Made by a program: the position numbers and the translations under genes. From an uncultured Muribaculaceae bacterium (GTDB lineage: Bacteria > Bacteroidota > Bacteroidia > Bacteroidales > Muribaculaceae), in the NCBI GenBank assembly GCA_910588245.1, contig CAJUQP010000016.1, forward strand, positions 1 to 64,000: a stretch of DNA of 64,000 nt, in the 5' to 3' direction. This document shows positions 7,285 to 15,948 of this stretch, piece after piece (position 1 is the stretch's first letter; each line of letters starts with the position of its first letter). The notes beneath the pieces are model-generated. The model saw only the letters and a list, made by a program, of their open reading frames with translations. It searched no databases and was not told the DNA's origin.

Positions 7285-10071
7285 TCAGTATGAAATATTG
7301 TTGAGTTCGCCCACGCTCCTGGCCACAGAGGGCTTAGTCAGGAGATCGCGAAGCTGCCTGGGAGTAAGATTCAGGGTAGGCTTGCATTCCTTCGATGCCA
7401 TGTATTCCTTCATGCTTCTCAGGAGCCACTCCCCTTCCGGATGAGACGAGAAACGGTCGGGATCAGCCATAAGCACCATCAGTTTCCCCTTCCCGACATT
7501 GCATTCAAGGAGAAGAGCCAGGCGATAGTTGCGCTCCACATTGTCGACAGGCTCCACGATAGGATCGACAGAGGCCGGCAGACGGTCGATGATCAGGGGA
7601 TAAGAGGCGTCGACCACAGGAAACCACTGCCAGTCGGTATGGATGTCGGTAGGATAGTCGCGAAACACAGGATGGCCGCTGTCAATGAGCAATCCCATTG
7701 TCCCCGGCGAAGGTTTCTTTCCGACCTTGTCGCAAATGGTGCGGAACATACGGTAGTTCCAGTAATCAGTCTGGAAAAGCGGGCCGAGAGTAGACTCTGC
7801 GACCTGTGACGAATCCGGGCAAAGTATCACACGTTTCCCTTTGTCGAGAAGGGCGAGCGCCTCGTCGATATCTTTTGTGAGGGTCACTCCTTTTATCTCC
7901 TTGCCATCTTTGGGATAAATCCACAGGTTATAGGAATTGGTCACCTTACCTCCGTCGGCACGCAGGTCAAGCCGTACCTTGCGTGGATGTTTCAGATATG
8001 GCATTGTCAGAGAGATGTTGCCCGCCGCGCACACACCTCTTCCGCCGGCGGCTCTTGAGGAACCTTTGGCAAACGGAAGTGACCATTCCACCTCCGTGCC
8101 CTCCATGTCGCGGTCGCTGTAGTTTACAAGCGACAGAGGGATCTCCACGAAATCGCCGGCAGTGAAGCAATAGCCCGGCAGAGAGGCGAGCACCGTCACA
8201 TCGTCGCACGACTGTCGCCACTGCTCAGCGTCCATGAATCCCTTGGAGTCCATGAATGCGTCGAGCATACCGACAAGCGCGGTGCCCTGGCCGGGATAAT
8301 CCTGAATGTCGAGAAGCTGGAAGCCTCCCATCCCGGGAGTGCGCAGGTTCATCTCCATATCTTCCTTGTAAAGGCGCGCGGCCCATTCGCCCGAGGCCTT
8401 GAAATAACGCTCGGCTTTGCGGAGTGTGCCGGCGCTGTCTGCCCGGTTGCGGAACTCAAGAAGATTATCCGGGCGGACCACTCCCGTATATTTGGAAGCC
8501 TCACTGAAATCGGGATACACCTGATATTGCCCGGTCTCGTGGCCTATGACAGGCACCGGCGACTTCGAGATGGCTCCTGAAAATGTCTTGCGAGAGTCGG
8601 GATAGGTGGAGTTCATGATCCCCCCGTTATCGGCATCAGCGTATGAGAACGACGCACGGGCATGCGACGAGAAGCCGTCGCCAGGTCCGACGCGACAAGT
8701 CACGAGATAATCCTCACCGTCAATATGTCCGTTCCAACCCAGGTATATGTTAGAGCCGAATGTGGCAAGAAGGCCCGGCACCTCCTTCCTCGCCTTGTCG
8801 ATAAACGGGCGCATGGTCTCCACATCTCCCCAGAGCTCGTTGCCGATGGCGAACATCGTGAACGAAGGATGAGAGGCATAGTCGCGGAGAATATCCTCCA
8901 TATCGGAATCAAGGAACTCAAGGAGCTCAGATTGTTCCTTGTCAAGGCCACCCCATATTGTCAGCTCCGGCTGCAGATACACTCCGGCCTCATCGGCTGC
9001 CTGGAAGCATGCCTCCGGCGGGCACCATGAGTGGAAGCGGACATGATTTATTCCATGGTCGCGGAGCACACGGAAATATCCGCGCCAGGAATCGATATCC
9101 ATCGGCACATGTGCCGTAAGTGGCCATACGCATGCATCGTGGCGCCCGCGGAGAAAAGTGGTGTCGCCGTTTATGGTGAAATGCGTGCCGGAAGTCGAGA
9201 ACTCCCTGAGGCCTGTCCTTATGGTGCGCGTGTCAAGGGTATGGCCGCTTCCGTCATCAAGAGTGATAACTATGTCATGTAGCCGGGGATTCCACTCGCT
9301 CCATTTCTCAGCCAAGGGTCCGAGATCGAGGAAGAAGTCGAAACTGCCGTCAGATCCGGCATTGATAATCTGCGATGCGGAATGACCTTCCGTTCGTGCG
9401 GTGACCTTCACGCCTTGCGCGCCGGCGGTTTTTCCGGAGATCCTGAATCTGCTGCGTGGAGCGTCGCTGAGCGCGCGCGCGTCCAGGATGCCCTGAGGAT
9501 CTGATGCCAGGATTGCGAAACGCCCGATGATGCCGTTCCAGTTGGTCTGGGTAGCCTCCGCGCAGGCGTGGGAATTATTTCTGACAGCCGCGGGTATCGA
9601 CTCACCGTTGTCGACGATTATATCGATAGTGTGCCGTCCGGGCGACAATTGAGGAAGCCGGTGACGCTGTGTGGCCGATATGGTGCTGAGAGCCCCGACA
9701 TCCTTGCCGTCGACAATAACATAGGAAGGTCGCGAACGCTCCATCTCAAGAGTGAGAGTCTTTCCGGCCATCGACGCGGGGATATCTATCTCACGGCTGT
9801 ATCTGACGCGTCCGGTATAGGTGTGCCGTCGCGACAGCTGGGTGGTAACCCTTGATGGAGCCACTGGTATTCCGACGCCATTGGTGTCGAGGGTGCCCGG
9901 CAGAGTGAGGGAGCCCCGCGCCGACACGGCAGATGCCACCGAATCGGGAAGGTCAAGCAGTTGGTAGCGCCATTTGCCCGAGAGGTCGAGCGTATCGCTG
10001 AATGCCATGGAGGGCAGTGAGGCCATTGCCATTACAACGGTCAGGAGGAGATGTCGTGGGCTGATTTTCAT
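7285..10071 (-). CDS. Secreted glycoside hydrolase family 2 protein
   Basis: A retaining beta-glycosidase of the GH2 clan, such as a beta-galactosidase, glucuronidase or mannosidase relative. A signal peptide (MKISPRHLLLTVVMAMASLP...MAFS) implies export. I chose this start at the seventh codon of a longer frame starting at 10089, because it gives a compact signal peptide. A sugar-binding jelly-roll domain (about 30-200) and an Ig-like domain are followed by the TIM barrel with the acid/base Glu in FAIGNELWGD (about residue 412) and a likely nucleophile Glu in VIGHETGQYQ (about 512). A long C-terminal beta-rich region follows. Single gene with a promoter at 10125-10132. Exact substrate not decidable. 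Confidence 0.82.
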   Translation of the reverse strand: MKISPRHLLLTVVMAMASLPSMAFSDTLDLSGKWRYQLLDLPDSVASAVSARGSLTLPGTLDTNGVGIPVAPSRVTTQLSRRHTYTGRVRYSREIDIPASMAGKTLTLEMERSRPSYVIVDGKDVGALSTISATQRHRLPQLSPGRHTIDIIVDNGESIPAAVRNNSHACAEATQTNWNGIIGRFAILASDPQGILDARALSDAPRSRFRISGKTAGAQGVKVTARTEGHSASQIINAGSDGSFDFFLDLGPLAEKWSEWNPRLHDIVITLDDGSGHTLDTRTIRTGLREFSTSGTHFTINGDTTFLRGRHDACVWPLTAHVPMDIDSWRGYFRVLRDHGINHVRFHSWCPPEACFQAADEAGVYLQPELTIWGGLDKEQSELLEFLDSDMEDILRDYASHPSFTMFAIGNELWGDVETMRPFIDKARKEVPGLLATFGSNIYLGWNGHIDGEDYLVTCRVGPGDGFSSHARASFSYADADNGGIMNSTYPDSRKTFSGAISKSPVPVIGHETGQYQVYPDFSEASKYTGVVRPDNLLEFRNRADSAGTLRKAERYFKASGEWAARLYKEDMEMNLRTPGMGGFQLLDIQDYPGQGTALVGMLDAFMDSKGFMDAEQWRQSCDDVTVLASLPGYCFTAGDFVEIPLSLVNYSDRDMEGTEVEWSLPFAKGSSRAAGGRGVCAAGNISLTMPYLKHPRKVRLDLRADGGKVTNSYNLWIYPKDGKEIKGVTLTKDIDEALALLDKGKRVILCPDSSQVAESTLGPLFQTDYWNYRMFRTICDKVGKKPSPGTMGLLIDSGHPVFRDYPTDIHTDWQWFPVVDASYPLIIDRLPASVDPIVEPVDNVERNYRLALLLECNVGKGKLMVLMADPDRFSSHPEGEWLLRSMKEYMASKECKPTLNLTPRQLRDLLTKPSVARSVGELNNISY

Positions 10072-10124
10072 CTGGAAAGTATATTGCATGTGATGAGCCG
10101 GAGAGAAAGCGCTTCCCTCCCATG

Positions 10125-10132
10125 CAAAATTA
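10125..10132 (-). promoter_or_regulatory. -7 element for the GH2 gene
   Basis: TAATTTTG on the minus strand (10132 to 10125) matches TAnnTTTG and lies about 55 bp before the GH2 start codon. The -33 box is not clear. It is divergent from the greA promoter about 70 bp away. Confidence 0.5.
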
Positions 10133-10194
10133 ATAAAAAGAGCCGACAGTGAGAGATGCCCGATCTTCCATTTGTGAAATTTTAACTGTTAATA

Positions 10195-10226
10195 TTTGTC
10201 GAGAGAATTAAAAATTGTTACCTTTG
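10195..10226 (+). promoter_or_regulatory. Promoter of greA-HIT operon
   Basis: TTTG (10195-10198), 20 nt, then TACCTTTG (10219-10226): a textbook Bacteroidota promoter. Transcription should begin near 10233, leaving an untranslated leader of about 165 nt before greA. Confidence 0.72.
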
Positions 10227-10232
10227 CAGCGA

Positions 10233-10398
10233 AAAACGAGGACAGACGTGACCAGACGTCTTGAAGGGTCTTTTAAGGCCGTTGAGAAATTCGGGTTCAT
10301 CCCGATATTTTGGCGGAAGTAAAAGATTCCTATTTTTTTAATACCCACACGAAAGTGTGTAAACAATCCGCACAATCATTTAATTCTCCATAATAGAC
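10233..10398 (+). other. Structured 5' leader of greA
   Basis: The leader contains several short inverted repeats: GACGTGACCAGACGTC, a TCGGG-TTCA-TCCCGA hairpin around 10285-10310, and CACAC-GAAA-GTGTG with a GNRA-type loop near 10350. I do not recognise a known riboswitch class. It may only be a stable leader, or it may carry regulation of greA. Confidence 0.4.
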
Positions 10399-10863
10399 AT
10401 GGCAACTTATCTTACACAAGAAGGCTATGACAAGAAAATGAAGGAACTGGCCGAACTTGAGGCCCAGCGTCCTATGATCAAGCAAGCCATAGCCGAAGCC
10501 CGCGATAAGGGCGACCTCTCAGAGAATGCCGAATATGACGCCGCCAAGGAGGCTCAGGGCATGCTCGAGATGAAAATATCCAAAATCAAGGAATTGATCG
10601 CATCCGCGCGCATCATCGACGACAGCAAGCTCAACACGGAGATCGTACAGCTTCTCAATAAGGTGACGATCAAGAACGTGAAGACCGGCATGACCGTGAC
10701 CTACACCATAGTGACCGAGAACGAGGCCAACCTCCGGGAAGGGAAAATATCGTCGTCAACCCCTATCGCCCAGGGGCTGCTGGGACATAAGGTAGGCGAT
10801 GTGGTGAAAGTCACCGCCCCCGTCGGTATTCTCGAGTTTGAAATCCTCAAGATAGAGATCTGA
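10399..10863 (+). CDS. greA: Transcription elongation factor GreA
   Basis: GreA enters the RNA polymerase secondary channel and stimulates cleavage of backtracked RNA. The 154-residue protein has the N-terminal antiparallel coiled coil (about 1-75) with acidic tip residues in DKGDLSENAEYDAA, and the C-terminal FKBP-like domain ending GHKVGDVVKVTAPVG. Length is typical. Its stop codon overlaps the start of the next gene by one base (TGATG), so the HIT protein is translationally coupled. Confidence 0.95.
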   Translation: MATYLTQEGYDKKMKELAELEAQRPMIKQAIAEARDKGDLSENAEYDAAKEAQGMLEMKISKIKELIASARIIDDSKLNTEIVQLLNKVTIKNVKTGMTVTYTIVTENEANLREGKISSSTPIAQGLLGHKVGDVVKVTAPVGILEFEILKIEI

Positions 10864-11252
10864 TGACGATATTCTCCAGAATCATAGCCGGGGAGATCCC
10901 CTGCTACAAGGTGGCTGAAGACGACCGTTTCTTCGCCTTCCTCGACATCAATCCCGTCAACTGGGGCCACACCCTGGTAGTTCCCAAGGAGGAGACCGAC
11001 TACATCTTCGATCTTGACGACAAGAGCCTCGGAGACATGATGGTGTTTGCAAAAAAAGTGGCATCAGCCATGAAGAAGACACTTCCCTGCCGTAAAATCG
11101 GAGTAGCCGTCCTCGGTCTTGAGGTTCCCCATGCGCACATACACCTTGTGCCGATCCAGAACGAGGGCGACATGGATTTCCGCAACAAGATCGCGAATCC
11201 CGACCCAGAGAAGATGAAAGAGATCGCCGCCGGAATCGCAGCCAATCTCTGA
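10863..11252 (+). CDS. HIT-family nucleotide hydrolase
   Basis: Histidine-triad protein, 129 residues, cytoplasmic. The signature HAHIHLVP (about residue 90) supplies the HxHxHxx catalytic triad that hydrolyses or transfers nucleoside monophosphates, as in Hint/HinT. The N-terminus TIFSRIIAGEIPCYKVAED is typical. It overlaps greA by one base, a pairing consistent with a housekeeping operon. The in vivo substrate is not known from sequence. The operon ends at the hairpin at 11338-11374. Confidence 0.9.
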   Translation: MTIFSRIIAGEIPCYKVAEDDRFFAFLDINPVNWGHTLVVPKEETDYIFDLDDKSLGDMMVFAKKVASAMKKTLPCRKIGVAVLGLEVPHAHIHLVPIQNEGDMDFRNKIANPDPEKMKEIAAGIAANL

Positions 11253-11337
11253 CTTCCCGACCATTCCCTTGTTTTAGAAGCTGATTTAAAGCAAGATTAA
11301 AACAGCTTTTCAATTCACACCGGAAACAGACAAAAAA

Positions 11338-11374
11338 AGACCGGAGCTTGCCGTTGTGGCATCAGCTCCGGTCT
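11338..11374. terminator. Bidirectional terminator between convergent genes
   Basis: AGACCGGAGCT pairs with AGCTCCGGTCT (11 bp), and the loop contains an inner GCC/GGC pairing. A7 precedes it and a T-rich stretch follows. It separates greA-HIT (plus) from the C69 peptidase gene (minus). Confidence 0.8.
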
Positions 11375-11434
11375 CTCTTTATACCCAGTCGCCATCGCGT
11401 GGTCACTATCGACCGCCACGCAAATGGAGATACG

Positions 11435-13081
11435 TTATTTCACCCTGAAATGGTCGCCTGTCTCCTTAACGATATTCTCGTAATATTTCTTGTCATAGCC
11501 CGGGAAAGAGGGATAGACGGGCAGTCCGTATTCCGACTTTATGAAATTGCCGTCGGCGTCGGTCTTCTTCATGTTTCCGTCCATGAATTTCACAAAAAGA
11601 TATATGCCGAGGTCACGGTAAGCGTCGGTGGCCTCCTTGGCTATATCCTTACCCTCCCGGTTCACACTCTGCCGGAAAGCCTTGTCATCGCCGCTCTCAA
11701 GAATGGCCACAAGTTCCTTCTCACGCTCCGAACGCGTAGATTGATACTTCTCCTCAAGCGCCCCCTGCACCTTACGGATATCGGGAATCATGAGATCATA
11801 GCGGTTATAGGCCTGGTTGGCAACCCAGTTTGTCATCCAGAAATTGGAATCGAAGGAGAATGTGTTGACATCTCCCTCGGCAAGCTGCGCGGGAATCTCG
11901 GTCATGCTGCAGTAGAAAGGCATGTAGACGGTGGTGTTGGTGTCGTCCGTGCCAAACCAGAGCACTCCGCCGACCGGATCCGGGAGATCAGCACGGCTCT
12001 GACTCACGAAGCTCCATCCAGTCTGCTGTGTGGCTATGGCACGCTCGTTGGTGTATGTCTTGCCGTCAACCTCATACTCCATAGGGCGCCAACGGTAGGG
12101 CACGTGGTTGGGACCGGCACCTACGTCGGAAGTCATCTCAAAGGGTGTTCCCTCGAAATGATCGCGCATGCTCTCCTGCATCTCCTTGAGGCTTACTTTC
12201 CTGTCGGGCACTATATAGAGAGGCATCGGCTCGTCGCTCTCCCCGTTGCACCATGTGAAATATTTGTCGGTCTCAGGTTTGAAACGGCGGAAATAGCTCC
12301 ATACACGTCCGTCGCATCCCCGGCGCGTCCCTTTGTCGTGGGTTGAATAGGCGTCGGCGAAAGAAAACTCGGAGTCTTTGCCATTGAAATATCCGCGTTT
12401 GCGTGCAAAAGATATCACATCCTTGCTGAAGAGCACGTTTTTCTTGTCTTTCATGTCGACCTGGCGTATGCGCGGCTCATTGGCATGTCCGGAGATGGCA
12501 TCGTCAGGAATCCTGACAGCGATCCATACAGCGCCCTTCTCGGCACCTTTGCCAATCATCTCAAGCACCCAGACCTCGTTTTTGTCGGCGATGGAGAAAG
12601 ATTCGCCGCTACTCGCGTAGCCATATTTATCCACAAGGTCAGTCATTACGTCGATGGCCTCACGCGCGGTTTTGGAGCGCTCGAGGGCAATCTGTATGAG
12701 CGAGCCGTAGTCGATCACGGCATTGCCGGTGGTGTCGACGAGCTCGTCATGTCCGCCCCAGGTGCTCTCGCCTATGGCCACCTGATGCTCGTTCATGTTT
12801 CCGACCACATTATACGTATGGGGGATCTGCGGTATCGACCCGAGCGGTTTGCCGGTGTCCCATTCCACGACCTTGCGGATGGATCCGGGAGCATGGTCGG
12901 CGGCAGGGGTATGGGTAAGCATACCGTAAAGGTTATGGGAATCGGCGGCGTAAGTGACAAGCACGGAGCCGTCGGTGGTAGCTTTAGGGCCGGCGATAAG
13001 ATTGGTGCAGGCCTCAGCCTCCGCAGGCATAAGAGCCAGCGCGGGAAGCATCAATGTCAGGTAAAGAGATTTTCGTTTCAT
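11435..13081 (-). CDS. Secreted C69-family dipeptidase
   Basis: An N-terminal nucleophile hydrolase of the PepD/U34 family that cleaves dipeptides. A signal peptide (MKRKSLYLTLMLPALALMPAEA) is followed directly by EACTNLIAGPKATTDGS; the cysteine of ACTN becomes the N-terminal nucleophile after processing. Other family features are IGESTWGG and ALERSKTAREAIDVM. Length 548 is normal for Bacteroidales members. With the POT transporters nearby it fits peptide use, though it is not in the same operon. Start chosen at the signal peptide. Confidence 0.88.
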   Translation of the reverse strand: MKRKSLYLTLMLPALALMPAEAEACTNLIAGPKATTDGSVLVTYAADSHNLYGMLTHTPAADHAPGSIRKVVEWDTGKPLGSIPQIPHTYNVVGNMNEHQVAIGESTWGGHDELVDTTGNAVIDYGSLIQIALERSKTAREAIDVMTDLVDKYGYASSGESFSIADKNEVWVLEMIGKGAEKGAVWIAVRIPDDAISGHANEPRIRQVDMKDKKNVLFSKDVISFARKRGYFNGKDSEFSFADAYSTHDKGTRRGCDGRVWSYFRRFKPETDKYFTWCNGESDEPMPLYIVPDRKVSLKEMQESMRDHFEGTPFEMTSDVGAGPNHVPYRWRPMEYEVDGKTYTNERAIATQQTGWSFVSQSRADLPDPVGGVLWFGTDDTNTTVYMPFYCSMTEIPAQLAEGDVNTFSFDSNFWMTNWVANQAYNRYDLMIPDIRKVQGALEEKYQSTRSEREKELVAILESGDDKAFRQSVNREGKDIAKEATDAYRDLGIYLFVKFMDGNMKKTDADGNFIKSEYGLPVYPSFPGYDKKYYENIVKETGDHFRVK

Positions 13082-13105
13082 GTAGCGAATTTACGATAAA
13101 ATTCG

Positions 13106-13113
13106 TAAATTTG
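13106..13113 (+). promoter_or_regulatory. Putative -7 element for the helicase operon
   Basis: TAAATTTG matches TAnnTTTG about 138 bp before the DEAD-box helicase start. The -33 box is weak. The leader is fairly long and, apart from an ordinary A/T-rich stretch, shows nothing I recognise. Confidence 0.4.
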
Positions 13114-13250
13114 CAAAAAATATGCGTAAATAAAGGATTACGCCCGATTCGGGAGAATCTCAAGGCAAAATTTCCTCCTGATGAAGAATTGTCGGACGCC
13201 GGACGTTATTAATAGATACCGTCGGCATTCCGGCATACATATATAACCAT

Positions 13251-15197
13251 ATGAGTGAAGACAAGACAACAAAGACATTCGAGGAGCTCGGCGTGGAGCC
13301 GAGGCTGCTCAAAGCCATAGAGGAGATGGGGTTCGAACTCCCCATGCCAATACAGGAGATGGTGATTCCGCACCTTCTCGATAAAGAGGGCGACGTCGTT
13401 GGCCTGGCGCAGACCGGCACAGGCAAGACCGCGGCGTTCGGACTCCCCGTGCTGCAACGCATAGACGCCGGGCGCAATGTGCCCCAGGCGCTGATAATAG
13501 CCCCCACGAGGGAACTCTGCCTGCAGATATCGGGCGACCTCGCGGACTATTCCAAATATATCCCTGAGATAAAGGTACTGCCTGTCTACGGCGGATCGAG
13601 CATCGAGAGCCAGATCCGCACCCTGCGCAACGGTGTGCAGGTGATCGTGGCCACCCCGGGGCGCCTCATCGACCTCATAAAACGTAAGGAGGTGAATCTT
13701 TCCGACGTGCATACAGTGATTCTCGACGAAGCGGACGAGATGCTCAACATGGGCTTCCTCGACGACATCAAGGAGATACTCAGCCATGTGCCGGAGGAGA
13801 GGAAAATGCTCATGTTCTCCGCCACGATGCCCAAGGAGATCGCGGGTATCGCCAAAGACTTCATGCACGACCCCGTGGAATTCGTGGCCGGCAACCGCAA
13901 CGAAGGCTCGAAAAACGTGCGCCACATATATTATATGGTGAAGGCTCACGATAAATATCTTGCCCTGAAACGTGTGGCCGACAACAGTCCCGACATCTAT
14001 GGCATCATCTTCTGCCGCACCCGCAAGGAGACCCAGGAGATCGCCGACAAGCTCATAGCCGACGGTTACAACGCCGACTGTCTGCACGGCGACCTGTCGC
14101 AGGCCCAGCGCGACCTGGCGATGAAGAAATTCCGCGACCATGTCACCCAGCTGCTCGTGGCCACCGACGTCGCGGCCCGCGGACTCGATGTCGACGACCT
14201 CTCGCACGTGATCAACTATGGTCTGCCCGATGACGCCGCCGTCTACACCCACCGCTCCGGCCGCACAGGCCGCGCCCACAAGACAGGCGTCTCCGTGGCC
14301 ATCATCCACTCGCGCGAGAAAGGGAAACTCCGCGAGATCGAGAAGATCATCGGAAAGACATTCGAGTATAAGAAAGTGCCCACCCCCGAGCATATCATAG
14401 AGAAACAGCTCTACAATCTCGCCGACCGCCTCGAGCGCGTGGAGGTAGACGAGACAGAGATAGCCAAATACCTCCCGGGAGTGCGCAAGAAACTCGAGTG
14501 GCTCTCCGAGGAGGATCTTCTGAAAAGGGTGCTCTCGCTTGAGTTCAACCGTCTGCTCAAGTATTACCAGAATATGCCCGACATCGACCTCAACGCTCCA
14601 GAGAAAGGGGAGAAAGGGAAAGATAAAGGGCGAGGCGAAGGACGCGAACGCAACCGCGACAAAGACCGCCGGAGCGCCGAGGATGGCTTTGAGCGCCTGA
14701 TGGTCAACGTCGGCAAATCGCAGGGATTCTTCCCCGGCAATCTCATGGAGCTCGTCAACCGCAACGTGGTGGGCGACAAGCCCGATATCGGACGTATAGA
14801 CCTTCTTCCGGGCTACACACTCTTCGACGTGCGCAAACAGGATGCTCGCAGGGTGATCGACGCACTGAAGAATGTGGACTTCTTCGGCACGACCCTCCAT
14901 CCCGAGATCGCCACCGACCGCGACTATGCCCGCGAAGCGCGCGACAGGAGCGAGAAACGGCGCCGCAAACGCGACAAGGAGGAGACACAACGCCCGGCGA
15001 AAGCAGCCAAAGGGAAGAAAAAAGCGAAAAAAAGCGATGACGATTTCTTCACTGCCGACGAATTCCTCACAGGTGATAAAACACCGGTGAAAAAGAAGAA
15101 GGAGAAAAAGGAGAAGAAAGAGAAGAAAGCTCCGAAGGGGAAAAAAGTTGAATACAACGGAAACTATGAGATCTTCTACAACAAGAAAAAGAAATGA
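13251..15197 (+). CDS. DEAD-box ATP-dependent RNA helicase with DbpA-type RNA-binding domain
   Basis: RNA helicase for ribosome assembly or mRNA remodelling. The Q motif (PMPIQ), motif I AQTGTGKT (about 52), DEAD (about 160), SAT (about 188) and HRSGRTGRA (about 333) are all intact. After the two RecA domains, residues about 478-546 resemble the DbpA/CsdA C-terminal RNA-binding fold. A long Lys/Glu-rich tail (about 555-648) ends the protein and is probably disordered and RNA-binding. Length 648 is normal for DeaD-like Bacteroidales proteins. The next gene starts one base after its stop codon. Confidence 0.93.
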   Translation: MSEDKTTKTFEELGVEPRLLKAIEEMGFELPMPIQEMVIPHLLDKEGDVVGLAQTGTGKTAAFGLPVLQRIDAGRNVPQALIIAPTRELCLQISGDLADYSKYIPEIKVLPVYGGSSIESQIRTLRNGVQVIVATPGRLIDLIKRKEVNLSDVHTVILDEADEMLNMGFLDDIKEILSHVPEERKMLMFSATMPKEIAGIAKDFMHDPVEFVAGNRNEGSKNVRHIYYMVKAHDKYLALKRVADNSPDIYGIIFCRTRKETQEIADKLIADGYNADCLHGDLSQAQRDLAMKKFRDHVTQLLVATDVAARGLDVDDLSHVINYGLPDDAAVYTHRSGRTGRAHKTGVSVAIIHSREKGKLREIEKIIGKTFEYKKVPTPEHIIEKQLYNLADRLERVEVDETEIAKYLPGVRKKLEWLSEEDLLKRVLSLEFNRLLKYYQNMPDIDLNAPEKGEKGKDKGRGEGRERNRDKDRRSAEDGFERLMVNVGKSQGFFPGNLMELVNRNVVGDKPDIGRIDLLPGYTLFDVRKQDARRVIDALKNVDFFGTTLHPEIATDRDYAREARDRSEKRRRKRDKEETQRPAKAAKGKKKAKKSDDDFFTADEFLTGDKTPVKKKKEKKEKKEKKAPKGKKVEYNGNYEIFYNKKKK

Positions 15198-15198
15198 C

Positions 15199-15864
15199 AT
15201 GATCCGCGGCCTCGCCGCCATCCTGCTGATGGCGGCAGCCGCGCTCCTGCCTTCCTTAGCCCGGGGAGCCGAGGCGCCCGACTCGCTCACCTCCAGGGAT
15301 ATATTCTGCAGGCTGCAGACTCCGGCTCTTGAGATTCTGAAGCCGTCGACAAGGCTCGACATGCTCGACTACTGGGACGCCGACAGCGTGTATAAAGCAA
15401 CCAACGCCCTCGGAGGCGTATCCCATATCATGGCGCTGACTCCAGACTATATGAAAGTCAGCGTATCTCCGGTGAGCGTCTACGAGATCAAGATACTCCC
15501 CGGGAAGAAAGGACGCACCGTCATGACCATCTACACCGTGGGCGACTCCGTGCAGGCTCCCGACAGCAGTATCGAGTTTTTCGATGCCTCATTACGGGCT
15601 TCCGACCCTAAGAAATATCTGCCGACACCCAATCTCAAGGATTTCTTCGACATTCCGAAAGGATCCATCACTTCAATGAAGGAGATCAGAGAGATGATCC
15701 CCTTCCCTACCGTGGAATATTCTGCCTCGGCTGACGACAACAACCTTCGGGCCCGGCTCACAGTCGGAGAATTCATGAATACAGACGACTATAATATCAT
15801 CCGCCTGTTTCTGAAACCGGAGATAACGTTCGTGTGGAAAGACCGCTACAAACTCTCACGCTGA
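15199..15864 (+). CDS. DUF3256-family secreted protein
   Basis: Unknown function. The start at 15199 puts a clean signal peptide first (MIRGLAAILLMAAAALLPSLARG); a longer frame from 15148 would overlap the helicase. The rest (LDMLDYWDADSVYKATNALGG..., YMKVSVSPVSVYEIKILP) resembles the Bacteroidales DUF3256 family; I assign this from memory of the family. It has no cysteine-based or enzymatic motif that I recognise. Its start lies one base after the helicase stop (TGACATG), so co-translation is likely. Probably periplasmic. Confidence 0.75.
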   Translation: MIRGLAAILLMAAAALLPSLARGAEAPDSLTSRDIFCRLQTPALEILKPSTRLDMLDYWDADSVYKATNALGGVSHIMALTPDYMKVSVSPVSVYEIKILPGKKGRTVMTIYTVGDSVQAPDSSIEFFDASLRASDPKKYLPTPNLKDFFDIPKGSITSMKEIREMIPFPTVEYSASADDNNLRARLTVGEFMNTDDYNIIRLFLKPEITFVWKDRYKLSR

Positions 15865-15948
15865 GCCGCGGCGATCCGGCAGGATAACTCCCACGTGGTC
15901 TCTACAGACAGATTGACAAAAAAACAACAAAACAGCAATATCACAGAC

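Noticed and set aside
13209..15362. 717-codon open frame on the minus strand opposite the DEAD-box helicase and DUF3256 genes
   Set aside because: It is the mirror of strongly biased codons in the helicase; its translation is low-complexity (runs of L, F, V, H) with no family resemblance, while the plus frame has every helicase motif.
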